NCBI GenBank assembly: GCA_045654885.1
Contig: JAZOOF010000004.1
Span: 15,038 to 79,037, forward strand
Direction: 5' to 3'
Source: HGM04593 sp045654885
Lineage (GTDB): Bacteria > Bacteroidota > Bacteroidia > Bacteroidales > Bacteroidaceae
Length of the DNA stretch: 64,000 nucleotides
A program made the translations under genes and the position numbers. This document shows positions 51,701 through 58,526 of this stretch, piece by piece. Each line of letters starts with the position of its first letter. The stretch's first letter is position 1. The notes below the pieces were generated by a model. The model ran no database searches and was not told the origin of the DNA. It saw nothing but the letters and a program-made list of their open reading frames with translations.

Positions 51701-53752
51701 AAGGTTACAAACGTGCAGGCACTTGCAGCTCCTGTAAAGCAGGACCTCTACAACACAAGCAAGGGCGACGGTGTCATTCCTCCCTATCGTATTCCCGGTA
51801 TCTCAACAGCAAGCAACGGCCGTCTTATAACAGCTGCGGCGCGTCTTGTCTGCGGTACTGACCCCGGCTACGGACAGGTTGACGTTGTTTGCCGCACAAG
51901 CGATGACCATGGTGCAACATGGAGCGACATGATTGATGTTGCCGTTGGTACAGGCCGCACATCGGCAACCGTGAACTATTTCGACACAGCATTCGGTGAC
52001 CCCGCCATCGTTGCCGACCGCACAAGCAACGAGGTGCTCATAATTGCAGTTGCAGGTTGTACCGTATATGGCAACGGCAACACCACACGCCAGAACCCCA
52101 ATATGATTGCCACAATCCACAGCAAGGACAACGGCGAGACTTGGGAGGAGCCCGTCAATGTCACCGAGGATATATACAGCCTTTACGATGCCGGCAATGT
52201 CGTCCAGTCTGCATTTGTCGGCGGTGGTAAGGTTTTTCAGAGCCGCATTGTAAAGAAAGACAAATACTACCGCTTGTATGCTGCCATGTGCGCACGCCCC
52301 AACGGTAACCGCGTTATCTACTCCGATGACTTTGGCCGCACATGGCATGCCCTTGGAGGTGCCAATGCACTCCCTGCTCCCGACGGCGACGAACCCAAGT
52401 GTGAGGAGATGCCCGACGGTCGTGTTATCCTCTCAAGCCGTGTAGGCGGTGGCCGCATATACAATATCTATACATATAGCAACACCCTCACGGGCGAGGG
52501 TAGTTGGAGTACCGATGTAAAGAGTACATTTGCCGGTTCAGGCCTCACTCCCGGCGGCAATTCAACCAACGGCGAGATTCTTATTGTTCCCGTGCAGCGC
52601 AACAGCGACGGCAAGGAGATGTATCTTGCCCTCCAGTCATTGCCTACAGGCGGTGGCCGTACTAACGTGGGTATCTTCTACAAGGAACTTACCGATGTTA
52701 CCGACCTCAACACCGTTGCAAACTTTGCTGCTGATTGGAACGGTTTCTTCCAGGTGAGCAACACCTCATCGGCATACAGTTCAATGGATCTTCAGGCCGA
52801 TGACCGCATAGGTTTCATCTACGAGGAGACACTCACAGGCTTCGGCCGTCGCAATAACCCTGTCTCTACAAGCTTCCCCAATGGAGAGGGACAGCACAAC
52901 TTCGACGGTTTCGACAACATCTACGTTGCATACGAACTTGAATACATCACAAACGGAGCATACAGCATTAAACGCGATGTTGACCGCCGTGCATTTGTGA
53001 AGGAGTATTTCACTGCTGTTGCTGCCGATGCTTCGGCCGATATAAAGGCCGATTTGAAAGAGGCGCTTGAAAAGCTGAGCGCAGAACCCACCGTTGCCGA
53101 GATTGACAATATCTATGCAATCCTTGCAGGTGACGTGCCTGCCGACAAGTGGGATGGCAAGGTGCTCACCTTTACCAATGTGCAGCAGAATGGAGCAGAG
53201 CGCGTGTTGTATATCAATAATAATGTACTTGATTTGAGCACATCATCGGCCGAGGAGGTTGGCGATGCAGCACAGTTCCTATGCAAGAAGGAGGCAAGCG
53301 GCAAGTACAGTTTTTTTAATGAAGCGGCGCAGCTGTATATGATTTGGCGCGCCGGTGGCAACTACGGCTACAATAACAATAGCGGTACTCTTGCCACATA
53401 CAATGCTGCCTATTGCGACTGGAGTATCAATCAAGGTTCTGTTGCCGACAGATACTACCTTGTGAGCAAACGCAGTAATGGTACAACCGACGGCTCACTT
53501 ATAGTTATGGCATCAGGAACTTTTGATGCATACTCTGCAGCAGAAGGCTACACCGGAAATTACAGCAACCTCTTTCGCATAGATGTCGTTGATGTTGAAA
53601 CAGGCATTGAAGAGGTGAAAACTGAAAACGGAACCAACGGTCGACGCAAGTCAAATGTGAAAGGTATTTATGACCTCACAGGTCGCAAGGTGGAGACAAA
53701 CAGTGTTCCCGGTATCTACATTGTAAATGGTAAAAAAGTGTTGGTGAAGTAA
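48737..53752 (+). CDS. Multidomain secreted glycosidase: GH123-like hexosaminidase fused to a GH33 sialidase
   Basis: 1671 residues. Signal peptide to residue 22. Domains: GEVED-like beta-sandwich about 23-213 (GYVFVDWNNNRQF); DUF4091/GH123 region about 225-770 with the catalytic-type pair D575-E576 in VIAVDERGEA and the family C-terminal block GDTYCYYPGNRSSVRFERL; beta-trefoil about 780-925; small beta domain about 930-1010; GH33 propeller about 1010-1405 with YRIPG (R1018), Asp boxes SDDHGATW (1055), SKDNGETW, SDDFGRTW, DGRVILSSR, GGGRTNVGIF and nucleophile Tyr1347 in AYSSMDLQ; helical linker; second beta-trefoil about 1475-1625; C-terminal tail GIYDLTGRKV ... PGIYIVNGKKVLVK as in type IX secreted proteins. 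GH123 removes beta-GalNAc, GH33 removes sialic acid. All key residues I can judge are kept in both halves. Confidence 0.88.
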   Translation: MKLKSIFLSALSAMFISMGASAQSDYYVKHGADVNVTHATHYPKAVGVANVRGDQQVLDNIATAPRCAAYFDKTSTVFEVKSGETITPLITINGAWMHGYVFVDWNNNRQFDVNVTGEGPYIKGEGNELMCWSLYSHNGNGDNGWNSAGLYQPSGDVLAPGSFRVPEGLEVGSTYRMRYAIQWNSIDPTGSYANFISDGGAIIDVTLKISGIASEDEQNVYPIDDYAEPRVGTTPDAAAWNALPDGLNATWASRDVHYKLHEVPQVAQKNEATLHAWKGERANIQAVLYSKSDQGMLAVRMTEWQKNGKATGINGGDARFVNYVITDDYVSCGNHPMTLPQWLVADVIDQDKPHAVPAMETRPVWCTVEVPRDIEPGEYTTALEVVDEAGNVVKSLALTVNVNSRSLPTVAEQKFHLDFWQQPYAISRYYGVERWSEEHYEALRPYLQALGRAGQRVVSAILFYEPWGEQTHDLFDPMVQTTKKSNGTWEYDYTVFDRYVELCAEYGITKQINCFSMLPWDMSFRYFDEASGRYKTLSTTYSSAEYRELWTAFLTAFKAHLVEKGWFEKTVIAVDERGEAAMLKAHEIANALGFKMALAGNYHGSLCDILHDKCVQLGQEHYFTAAQLADRKSKNRVTTFYTSCANSEPNIYTNSYPAEAAYLPIYAAKMNLDGYLHWAWCNWDEHPLTDSRFRKFGSGDTYCYYPGNRSSVRFERLIEGIHQYEKIQILREEYSDNPDKLYKLNTLLGRFVGSVAGEDCAAMVDDLEDFLNGKEVEIPEPPTIATGYYHLISKATARKEHLYNDATHTGNGNRFTLQSDTKVTTNNGMWHITSLGGGKVGIKNGDGNPIVAGGANASLLGSFSELGIANIYEYGGVSYYYFNEALNCSNNNSSYMVGGIEHLTTWASGPATADDNLWRVEPVDMEGKSVYDVVVEGNADVYVTYDGGYAFNGGFFITASSIDAADLSVGIVGNVLKGADVKVEGNTIKVTNVQALAAPVKQDLYNTSKGDGVIPPYRIPGISTASNGRLITAAARLVCGTDPGYGQVDVVCRTSDDHGATWSDMIDVAVGTGRTSATVNYFDTAFGDPAIVADRTSNEVLIIAVAGCTVYGNGNTTRQNPNMIATIHSKDNGETWEEPVNVTEDIYSLYDAGNVVQSAFVGGGKVFQSRIVKKDKYYRLYAAMCARPNGNRVIYSDDFGRTWHALGGANALPAPDGDEPKCEEMPDGRVILSSRVGGGRIYNIYTYSNTLTGEGSWSTDVKSTFAGSGLTPGGNSTNGEILIVPVQRNSDGKEMYLALQSLPTGGGRTNVGIFYKELTDVTDLNTVANFAADWNGFFQVSNTSSAYSSMDLQADDRIGFIYEETLTGFGRRNNPVSTSFPNGEGQHNFDGFDNIYVAYELEYITNGAYSIKRDVDRRAFVKEYFTAVAADASADIKADLKEALEKLSAEPTVAEIDNIYAILAGDVPADKWDGKVLTFTNVQQNGAERVLYINNNVLDLSTSSAEEVGDAAQFLCKKEASGKYSFFNEAAQLYMIWRAGGNYGYNNNSGTLATYNAAYCDWSINQGSVADRYYLVSKRSNGTTDGSLIVMASGTFDAYSAAEGYTGNYSNLFRIDVVDVETGIEEVKTENGTNGRRKSNVKGIYDLTGRKVETNSVPGIYIVNGKKVLVK

Positions 53753-53770
53753 ACGCCTTCGACTGATTTG

Positions 53771-53816
53771 AACAACAGTGGCATGCTGCTCAAACGAGCA
53801 GCATGCCACTGTTGTT
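53771..53816. terminator. Perfect hairpin between convergent genes
   Basis: AACAACAGTGGCATGCTGCT (53771-53790) pairs perfectly with 53797-53816 (20-bp arms, 6-nt loop). It lies between the ends of the GH123-GH33 gene and the SGNH lipoprotein gene and probably terminates both, although the T run is short. Confidence 0.75.
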
Positions 53817-53839
53817 ATGCTTTCCAGTTACTTGTGATT

Positions 53840-54595
53840 CTATTTCAAAACATTATAAACCTGCTCGCATATTGCCTGCATTCCGGCATATGTGGGGTGT
53901 CCGTCCACCTTTTCAATATCCTCCAGTACAATGTTGGTCACTCCGTAATGCTTGCAGATTCTCTTCATGGACTTTGCAAAAGAACTGCTTATACCAAATG
54001 CATCGTCACTATTGGTGATGTTATATACCGTAGCATTTGGGTATAGCTCCTTGAGAGTGTGAATAAGTTTGCTGAATGCCGGGCGAAAAGATTTCAGGTC
54101 ATCGGCACTCCAGTTCCTGTATACATAGTCGCCCAATTTCACGCCTGCCCAGCAGTCGTTGGTTCCGCCGAATACAAAAATAATGTCCGGGTCTCCGTTA
54201 TAATCAACACCATTAGGGTTCTTCCCCACGCGGTTTAAGAATGAGATGTCCGTGCCTGCAACGTCCACACCGTTGTAGTGCGTGTTTGAAATGACAGAGC
54301 CTGAATATGAGTTTGAAATCTCGAGCTCAAACTCGGGTTTCTGACACAGCATGTACCACCATGTCTTTTCAACACAGTCCACACCTGTCTGCGGGCATTC
54401 GTGAGGATAATAGACATAGTAGCCGTTATCATTTCCTGTAATGTCCCTGTTTGACCACCCCTCAAATGTCGAGTAGCTGTCTCCCATTATGGCAATCTTT
54501 TTTATTCCCGGACAGTCAGGGGTATCGGGAATCTCGTTGTCGCATGAACAGAAAACCATTAAAAGTACAGCAATGCAAAGTATTGCTTTTTTCAT
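53840..54595 (-). CDS. SGNH/GDSL hydrolase lipoprotein
   Basis: 251 residues. Lipoprotein signal with lipobox FCSC (Cys18). SGNH blocks: IAIMGDSYSTFEG with nucleophile Ser40, the Gly in SGSVISNT, FVFGGTNDCW with the Asn of block III, and VDGHPTYAG (D231, H233) near the C-terminus. The family contains esterases and acetyl-esterases acting on sugars. The neighbouring sialidase makes sialate or glycan O-acetyl groups a reasonable substrate, but this is only positional inference; the genes are convergent, not one operon. It has cysteines C51-C74 type pairs (ECPQTGVDC) possibly forming a disulfide. Confidence 0.8.
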   Translation of the reverse strand: MKKAILCIAVLLMVFCSCDNEIPDTPDCPGIKKIAIMGDSYSTFEGWSNRDITGNDNGYYVYYPHECPQTGVDCVEKTWWYMLCQKPEFELEISNSYSGSVISNTHYNGVDVAGTDISFLNRVGKNPNGVDYNGDPDIIFVFGGTNDCWAGVKLGDYVYRNWSADDLKSFRPAFSKLIHTLKELYPNATVYNITNSDDAFGISSSFAKSMKRICKHYGVTNIVLEDIEKVDGHPTYAGMQAICEQVYNVLK

Positions 54596-54615
54596 AAAAA
54601 TGAATGGTTATGGAA

Positions 54616-55233
54616 TCAGTAGTTTATAAACAGCAGATATTCTCCCTTTGCATTTATGGTGAACTCCTCACCGGTACATTCGTTCAGTGTTCCCTGCCAC
54701 CAGTTGTTGAAGTCGTATATTGGATAGAGCAGTCCCTCGGCACTCAGATTCCGGGCTGTTATACTGAATATCGACACCTGCTGCCCTTTGTGGCATTTGT
54801 GTGTGGTGGTGCCGCTGCATGGGGTAAACACGCCGTGGTCGGTGAAAGAACGGACGTCGCACCCCGCACGGGTATATTCAATGAGCAAGCTTATGTTGCC
54901 GATGGTGTGGTCCTCGCGCCTGCCTGTTGCGCCCACAATGGCAATGCGGCGCTTGCCGTGTTCCACAAGAAAACGCACGGCCTTTGTCTGGTCGTTTGTC
55001 TCCTGTTCGCTGATTATGTGCAGCAAGTGTGCGTATTTCTCGCGGTTCGTGGCACTTATGGAGTCGCCATCGCCCACAATGGCATCGGGTACATGGCCTG
55101 TGGCTATGTAGCGGTCGGCCGCACCGTCGCAACAGACTACCAACGGAGCGTTCTGCAAAACCTCCAATGGTTGCGGGGCGGTGGGGAACTCACCGCCTGC
55201 AACAATCACCGCATCAAATACATTATTCTTCAT
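54616..55233 (-). CDS. Thiamine pyrophosphokinase
   Basis: 205 residues. TPK catalytic domain: AVIVAGGEFP, LVVCCDGAADRYIATGHVPD, AIVGDGDSIS and QETNDQTKAVRFLVEHGK (the D-x-D and T-N-D-x-x-K sites of this family), then IVGATGRREDHTIGNISLLI; the C-terminal half is the thiamine-binding beta-sandwich (GQQVSIFSITARNLSAEGLL ... NAKGEYLLFINY). It makes thiamine pyrophosphate from thiamine with ATP. Third gene of the riboswitch-controlled operon with the TonB receptor and PnuT, overlapping pnuT by 11 bp; it traps imported thiamine. Confidence 0.93.
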   Translation of the reverse strand: MKNNVFDAVIVAGGEFPTAPQPLEVLQNAPLVVCCDGAADRYIATGHVPDAIVGDGDSISATNREKYAHLLHIISEQETNDQTKAVRFLVEHGKRRIAIVGATGRREDHTIGNISLLIEYTRAGCDVRSFTDHGVFTPCSGTTTHKCHKGQQVSIFSITARNLSAEGLLYPIYDFNNWWQGTLNECTGEEFTINAKGEYLLFINY

Positions 55234-55807
55234 TGTGCATCAGTTTTTTCCATTTGAAGTATCCAAAGATAGATATAATTGCATAAACGGCATAGAGAAC
55301 GGCCGTGAAATGCAATCCTTTGTATACATAGAGCGCGCTGCATGCAACGTCGACCACGCACCACACCCACCACTGCTCAATGTATTTGCGTGCAAGCATC
55401 CACATCCCCACAATGCTCAGTGCCGTGGTGAAAGAGTCGCTCCAGGGTACTGTGCTGTCGGTGTAGTTTATCAACACATACGCTATGAGCAACAGCGCTA
55501 CAATGAATGCCACGGTTGCCTTTATCCACGCCCTTTGTGGGGCATGGCTTATGGGCAACTCCCTCTTTGGTTCTTTGCTGCCAAAGAGGGTGAAGCCCGT
55601 TTTCCATGCCACCCAACCATAAAGGGCAATGAGCAGATAGTATATGTTTATTCCAAAGTCGGCATACAGTCCTGCGTTGTAGTATACAAAAATGTATATT
55701 GCAGGCATTATTATTCCTGCAATCCACAGGTAGATGCTTGCCTTGTACTCCAGCCACAGGTAGACGATTCCTGTTATTACTCCTAAAATTTCAAGTAGTT
55801 GATCCAT
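55223..55807 (-). CDS. pnuT: PnuT-type thiamine transporter (PnuC family)
   Basis: 194 residues from ATG at 55807 (an in-frame upstream start lies inside the repeat element and is unlikely). Seven-helix PnuC/SWEET-like fold: ITGIVYLWLEYKASIYLWIA, GIIMPAIYIFVYYNAGLYAD, FGINIYYLLIALYGWVAWKT, and the second half TVPWSDSFTTALSIVGMWML, EQWWVWCVVDVACSALYVYK. Members of this family facilitate nicotinamide riboside or thiamine; the operon with TPK and the TPP riboswitch indicates thiamine. Import is coupled to phosphorylation by TPK. Confidence 0.92.
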   Translation of the reverse strand: MDQLLEILGVITGIVYLWLEYKASIYLWIAGIIMPAIYIFVYYNAGLYADFGINIYYLLIALYGWVAWKTGFTLFGSKEPKRELPISHAPQRAWIKATVAFIVALLLIAYVLINYTDSTVPWSDSFTTALSIVGMWMLARKYIEQWWVWCVVDVACSALYVYKGLHFTAVLYAVYAIISIFGYFKWKKLMHNEE

Positions 55808-55832
55808 ACTAATCGTTAAGTTCCTTTGTTGT

Positions 55833-55901
55833 TGGGCGAACACGTCGGTTCGCCCCTACATTGTTGCGTTTCGTAGGGGCAGACCAATGTGTCTGCCCTA
55901 T
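55833..55901. repeat. Pair of inverted GTAGGGGC-type dispersed repeats
   Basis: GGGCGAACACGTCGGTTCGC followed by CCCTAC (55833-55858), then after 15 bp GTAGGGGCAGACCAATGTGT and CTGCCCTA (55875-55902). The two units are similar, oppositely oriented, and each is itself a hairpin. This type of unit is scattered in gaps of many bacterial genomes. It sits between the TonB receptor gene and pnuT and may lower downstream expression. Confidence 0.6.
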
Positions 55902-58129
55902 AGTTCAATGCAGATATTCCCTATCGCATTAATCCCTGCCTGCGCAGCGTATCCCGCATAGTTGTAGCGGTGGCGTGTGCCGTCGCTGTCGGTGTAGTAT
56001 CCGCTGCCGGCATAGCCGTTGTTCTCATACTGCTCGTTGAAAAGGTTGTATATGGTTGCTCCAACAGTAACCTTTTTAACGCCCTTGAGTTTGAACGAGT
56101 AGGCCAGACGCAGGTTCGTTACAAAATATGCATCGAGCACATGCTCCTCAATGCCATAGTTGCTCATGTACTGCTTGCTCACATATTGCGACTGCAATGC
56201 CGCCTCAATGCCGCGCCACTCGTATGAGAATGTGTTGTTTGCTACAATGGCGGGTGAGAAGGCAAGCGGTGTGTCGCTGTGGTGGATTTCCCATTTCTCG
56301 TAGGTGTTGTCGTCATACAGCACCTCGGTGAAATCCTTTATCCTGTTGTGGCTGAACGTGGCATTTGCACCCCATCCGAAACCGCAAGGCAACTTCACTG
56401 CTGCTGTCAGCTCAATACCGGCGCGGTAGCTCTCGGGGATATTTGTTGCAAGCGGCTCGCCAATCTCGTTAAGCTCGCCGGTGAGTACCAACTGGTCCTT
56501 GTAGTCCATGAAGTAGATGTTTGCCCCGGCTGTGAAAAGCTTTCCACTGTAGATGTAACCGGCTTCATAATCAATAAGTCTCTCGGCGGTGGGGTGCTCA
56601 TCCAGTTTGCCGTCGGTGTAGTTGTTGCGTGTAGGCTCCTTGTGTGCCACACCCACCGATGCATAGAGCCTGTTGTTGCTGTCGGGCAAATATGAGATAC
56701 CCGCCTTTGGGTTGAAGAAGTTGAATTTTTCGTCTATCGCAAGCTGTTGGTGGCTGTCGGTGGCATCGTTCCATTTGTCGTTGTTGCCGTCAATTCGGTA
56801 ACCGATGTGGCGGTACTGTGCATCGGCATATATGTTCAGGCACTCTATTGGCCGGTACTCTGCTTTCAGGTATATGTTGGCATCGTTCTTTGTGCCGTTG
56901 TTGCGATAGTATTCGTGGTTGGGCTGCAATTCGCCGGTGTAGTTCTTTACCCACAGTACATGCCCGAAGTGGTCGCCATAGTAACGGTTTGCTCCACCGC
57001 CGGCAGTGGCTGTAATCTTCTCGTTCTTATATGTAAGGGCGAATACACCACCGCCAAAATGGTTGTCCATTGCCTTCTTGCGTACAAGGTCGCTCTTTTT
57101 TACCTCCTCGCCATCGATGAAAAACGTTGGCAATGCATACTCCTTGAACTTGCGCCCGCCCTTGTACTCCTGGTAGTAACCGTCGCCCTTGGTGTAGTGC
57201 AGTCCTACGTTAAGGTTAAGGCTCTCGGTGAAACTGTGGTCAATGAGCAACTGCAGGTTCGTATGTGTGTAGTTGTCGGTCTGGTCATCATAGTAATGGT
57301 CGGTGCCGGTGCTGTCGGTGAACATGTATCCGCAGCTATTGTATCGGCGGCCATACAGCTCCATCTCCTCCTTTGTGGCGTAGTTCCATGCATGGTATGT
57401 CTGCTCCTTGCCGCCAAAGGCAATGAGGCGCACGCTTGTGCTGTTGCCGTAGTATGCTCCCTGCAGGTAGAACGAGTGCAGCTTTGTGGCGGCACGTGCT
57501 ATGTAGCCGTCGCTACCTATGCTCGACAAGCGCACGTCGACCGCCCAGTGGTCGTGCAGAATGCCTGTTCCTGCGCCCACTGTAGCCTTGTGGGTGTTGA
57601 ACGAACCGTATGAACCGCTGATGTTTGCATACGGCTGTGTGTTGAACCTGTCGGTCCTGAGGTTTATGCTTGCTCCGAAAGAGCCTGCACCGTTGGTGGA
57701 TGTTCCCGCACCGCGTTGAATCTGAATATCCTTGACGGATGAGGCTATGTCGGGCATGTTCACCCAAAAGACGTTGTGGCTCTCGGCGTCGTTCACGGGG
57801 ATGCCGTTAGCTGTCACGTTGATGCGTGTGCCGTCGGTACCGCGTATTCTGAGGCTCGTGTAACCAATTCCCGCGCCGGCATCGCTTGTTGTCACCACGC
57901 TTGGCGTTGTTGCCACAAGGTAGGGAAAGTCTACTCCCGTGTTCATCTTCGACAACTGCTCCCTACCGATGTTGGTGTGTGCAATAGGCGTCAGCTCTGT
58001 TGCACGTGTCGCTGTTATCTCCACTTCCTGCAGATGGGTGTGCAGGCTGTCACTCACTGCCTCTTGTGCCTGTAGCAAAGAGGGTAGTGCTGCCACAAGA
58101 AGGCAGCAACGCAATGTCCTTTTTTTCAT
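55898..58129 (-). CDS. TonB-dependent outer-membrane receptor for thiamine
   Basis: 743 residues. Signal peptide MKKRTLRCCLLVAALPSLLQ/AQ. Plug domain with VEITATRATELTPI, SVVTTSDAGAGIGYTSLRIR, GTDGTRINVTANGIPVNDAE, and IQRGAGTSTNGAGSFGASIN; then a 22-strand-type barrel (for example YYGNSTSVRLIAFGGKEQTY, NPKAGISYLPDSNNRLYASV) ending NAIGNICIEL. The family imports scarce nutrients with energy from TonB-ExbBD. The TPP riboswitch upstream and the pnuT-TPK genes downstream indicate thiamine or a derivative. Such receptors are known in Bacteroides thiamine uptake operons. Confidence 0.93.
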   Translation of the reverse strand: MKKRTLRCCLLVAALPSLLQAQEAVSDSLHTHLQEVEITATRATELTPIAHTNIGREQLSKMNTGVDFPYLVATTPSVVTTSDAGAGIGYTSLRIRGTDGTRINVTANGIPVNDAESHNVFWVNMPDIASSVKDIQIQRGAGTSTNGAGSFGASINLRTDRFNTQPYANISGSYGSFNTHKATVGAGTGILHDHWAVDVRLSSIGSDGYIARAATKLHSFYLQGAYYGNSTSVRLIAFGGKEQTYHAWNYATKEEMELYGRRYNSCGYMFTDSTGTDHYYDDQTDNYTHTNLQLLIDHSFTESLNLNVGLHYTKGDGYYQEYKGGRKFKEYALPTFFIDGEEVKKSDLVRKKAMDNHFGGGVFALTYKNEKITATAGGGANRYYGDHFGHVLWVKNYTGELQPNHEYYRNNGTKNDANIYLKAEYRPIECLNIYADAQYRHIGYRIDGNNDKWNDATDSHQQLAIDEKFNFFNPKAGISYLPDSNNRLYASVGVAHKEPTRNNYTDGKLDEHPTAERLIDYEAGYIYSGKLFTAGANIYFMDYKDQLVLTGELNEIGEPLATNIPESYRAGIELTAAVKLPCGFGWGANATFSHNRIKDFTEVLYDDNTYEKWEIHHSDTPLAFSPAIVANNTFSYEWRGIEAALQSQYVSKQYMSNYGIEEHVLDAYFVTNLRLAYSFKLKGVKKVTVGATIYNLFNEQYENNGYAGSGYYTDSDGTRHRYNYAGYAAQAGINAIGNICIEL

Positions 58130-58318
58130 TGCAATTTCAATCTTTTAGTGGAGCGTGGGGCATAAAAAAAGAAACCTCCATGCTCCGTGGTTAAACGGAA
58201 AATGGGGTTTTTCCTTGAGCTGAAAGGTCAAATGGGAAATGTGAAAGGTTCTTTGTTTGAAACTTGGCTCTAACTCGTAGAACTCACTCGTTTTCACCTT
58301 TTCACCTTTTCGCTTTCA
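58130..58318 (-). promoter_or_regulatory. Leader/expression platform between riboswitch and receptor gene
   Basis: About 190 nt without a gene. On the minus strand there is a direct repeat of GGTGAAAA and a possible hairpin (AACC ... GGTT) followed by TCTTTTTTTATG near 58161-58192, which could be a weak terminator under riboswitch control. The mechanism cannot be decided by eye. Confidence 0.35.
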
Positions 58319-58411
58319 GTTCCTATCCCTACGCCGGCATTACCCGGATCAGGTTCATGGGTATGATCTCAGCCTCTGTGCTGCAAGTGCAGACAATTTT
58401 GGCACCCCGTA
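58319..58411 (-). promoter_or_regulatory. TPP riboswitch (THI element)
   Basis: On the minus strand the aptamer reads GGGGTGCC at the 5' side, then GGCTGAGATCATACCC, GAACCTGATCCGGGTAATGC, CGGCGTAGGGA. These are the conserved pieces of the thiamine pyrophosphate aptamer (CTGAGA, GAACCTGATC, GGTAATGCCGGCG, AGGGA) in order with the closing helix. TPP binding should shut off the TonB receptor - pnuT - TPK operon. Confidence 0.97.
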
Positions 58412-58526
58412 ATTGAAATCTGTGTGCAAAGATAAGGCATGTGACGGGGAGAACAAAATAAATCGCTATTAATTTTTCTTCCGGCTCGCTGCCGGTCTTG
58501 TCGAAAGATGCTACAAACCACACTCC

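Noticed and set aside
45103..54595. Classical polysaccharide utilisation locus
   Set aside because: No SusC, SusD, or hybrid two-component sensor is encoded nearby, and the glycosidase genes are interrupted by an RNA-modification gene.
56747..57613. Plus-strand 288-codon Val-rich open frame in the TonB receptor gene
   Set aside because: Antisense of a beta-barrel coding region; no start region or family pattern.
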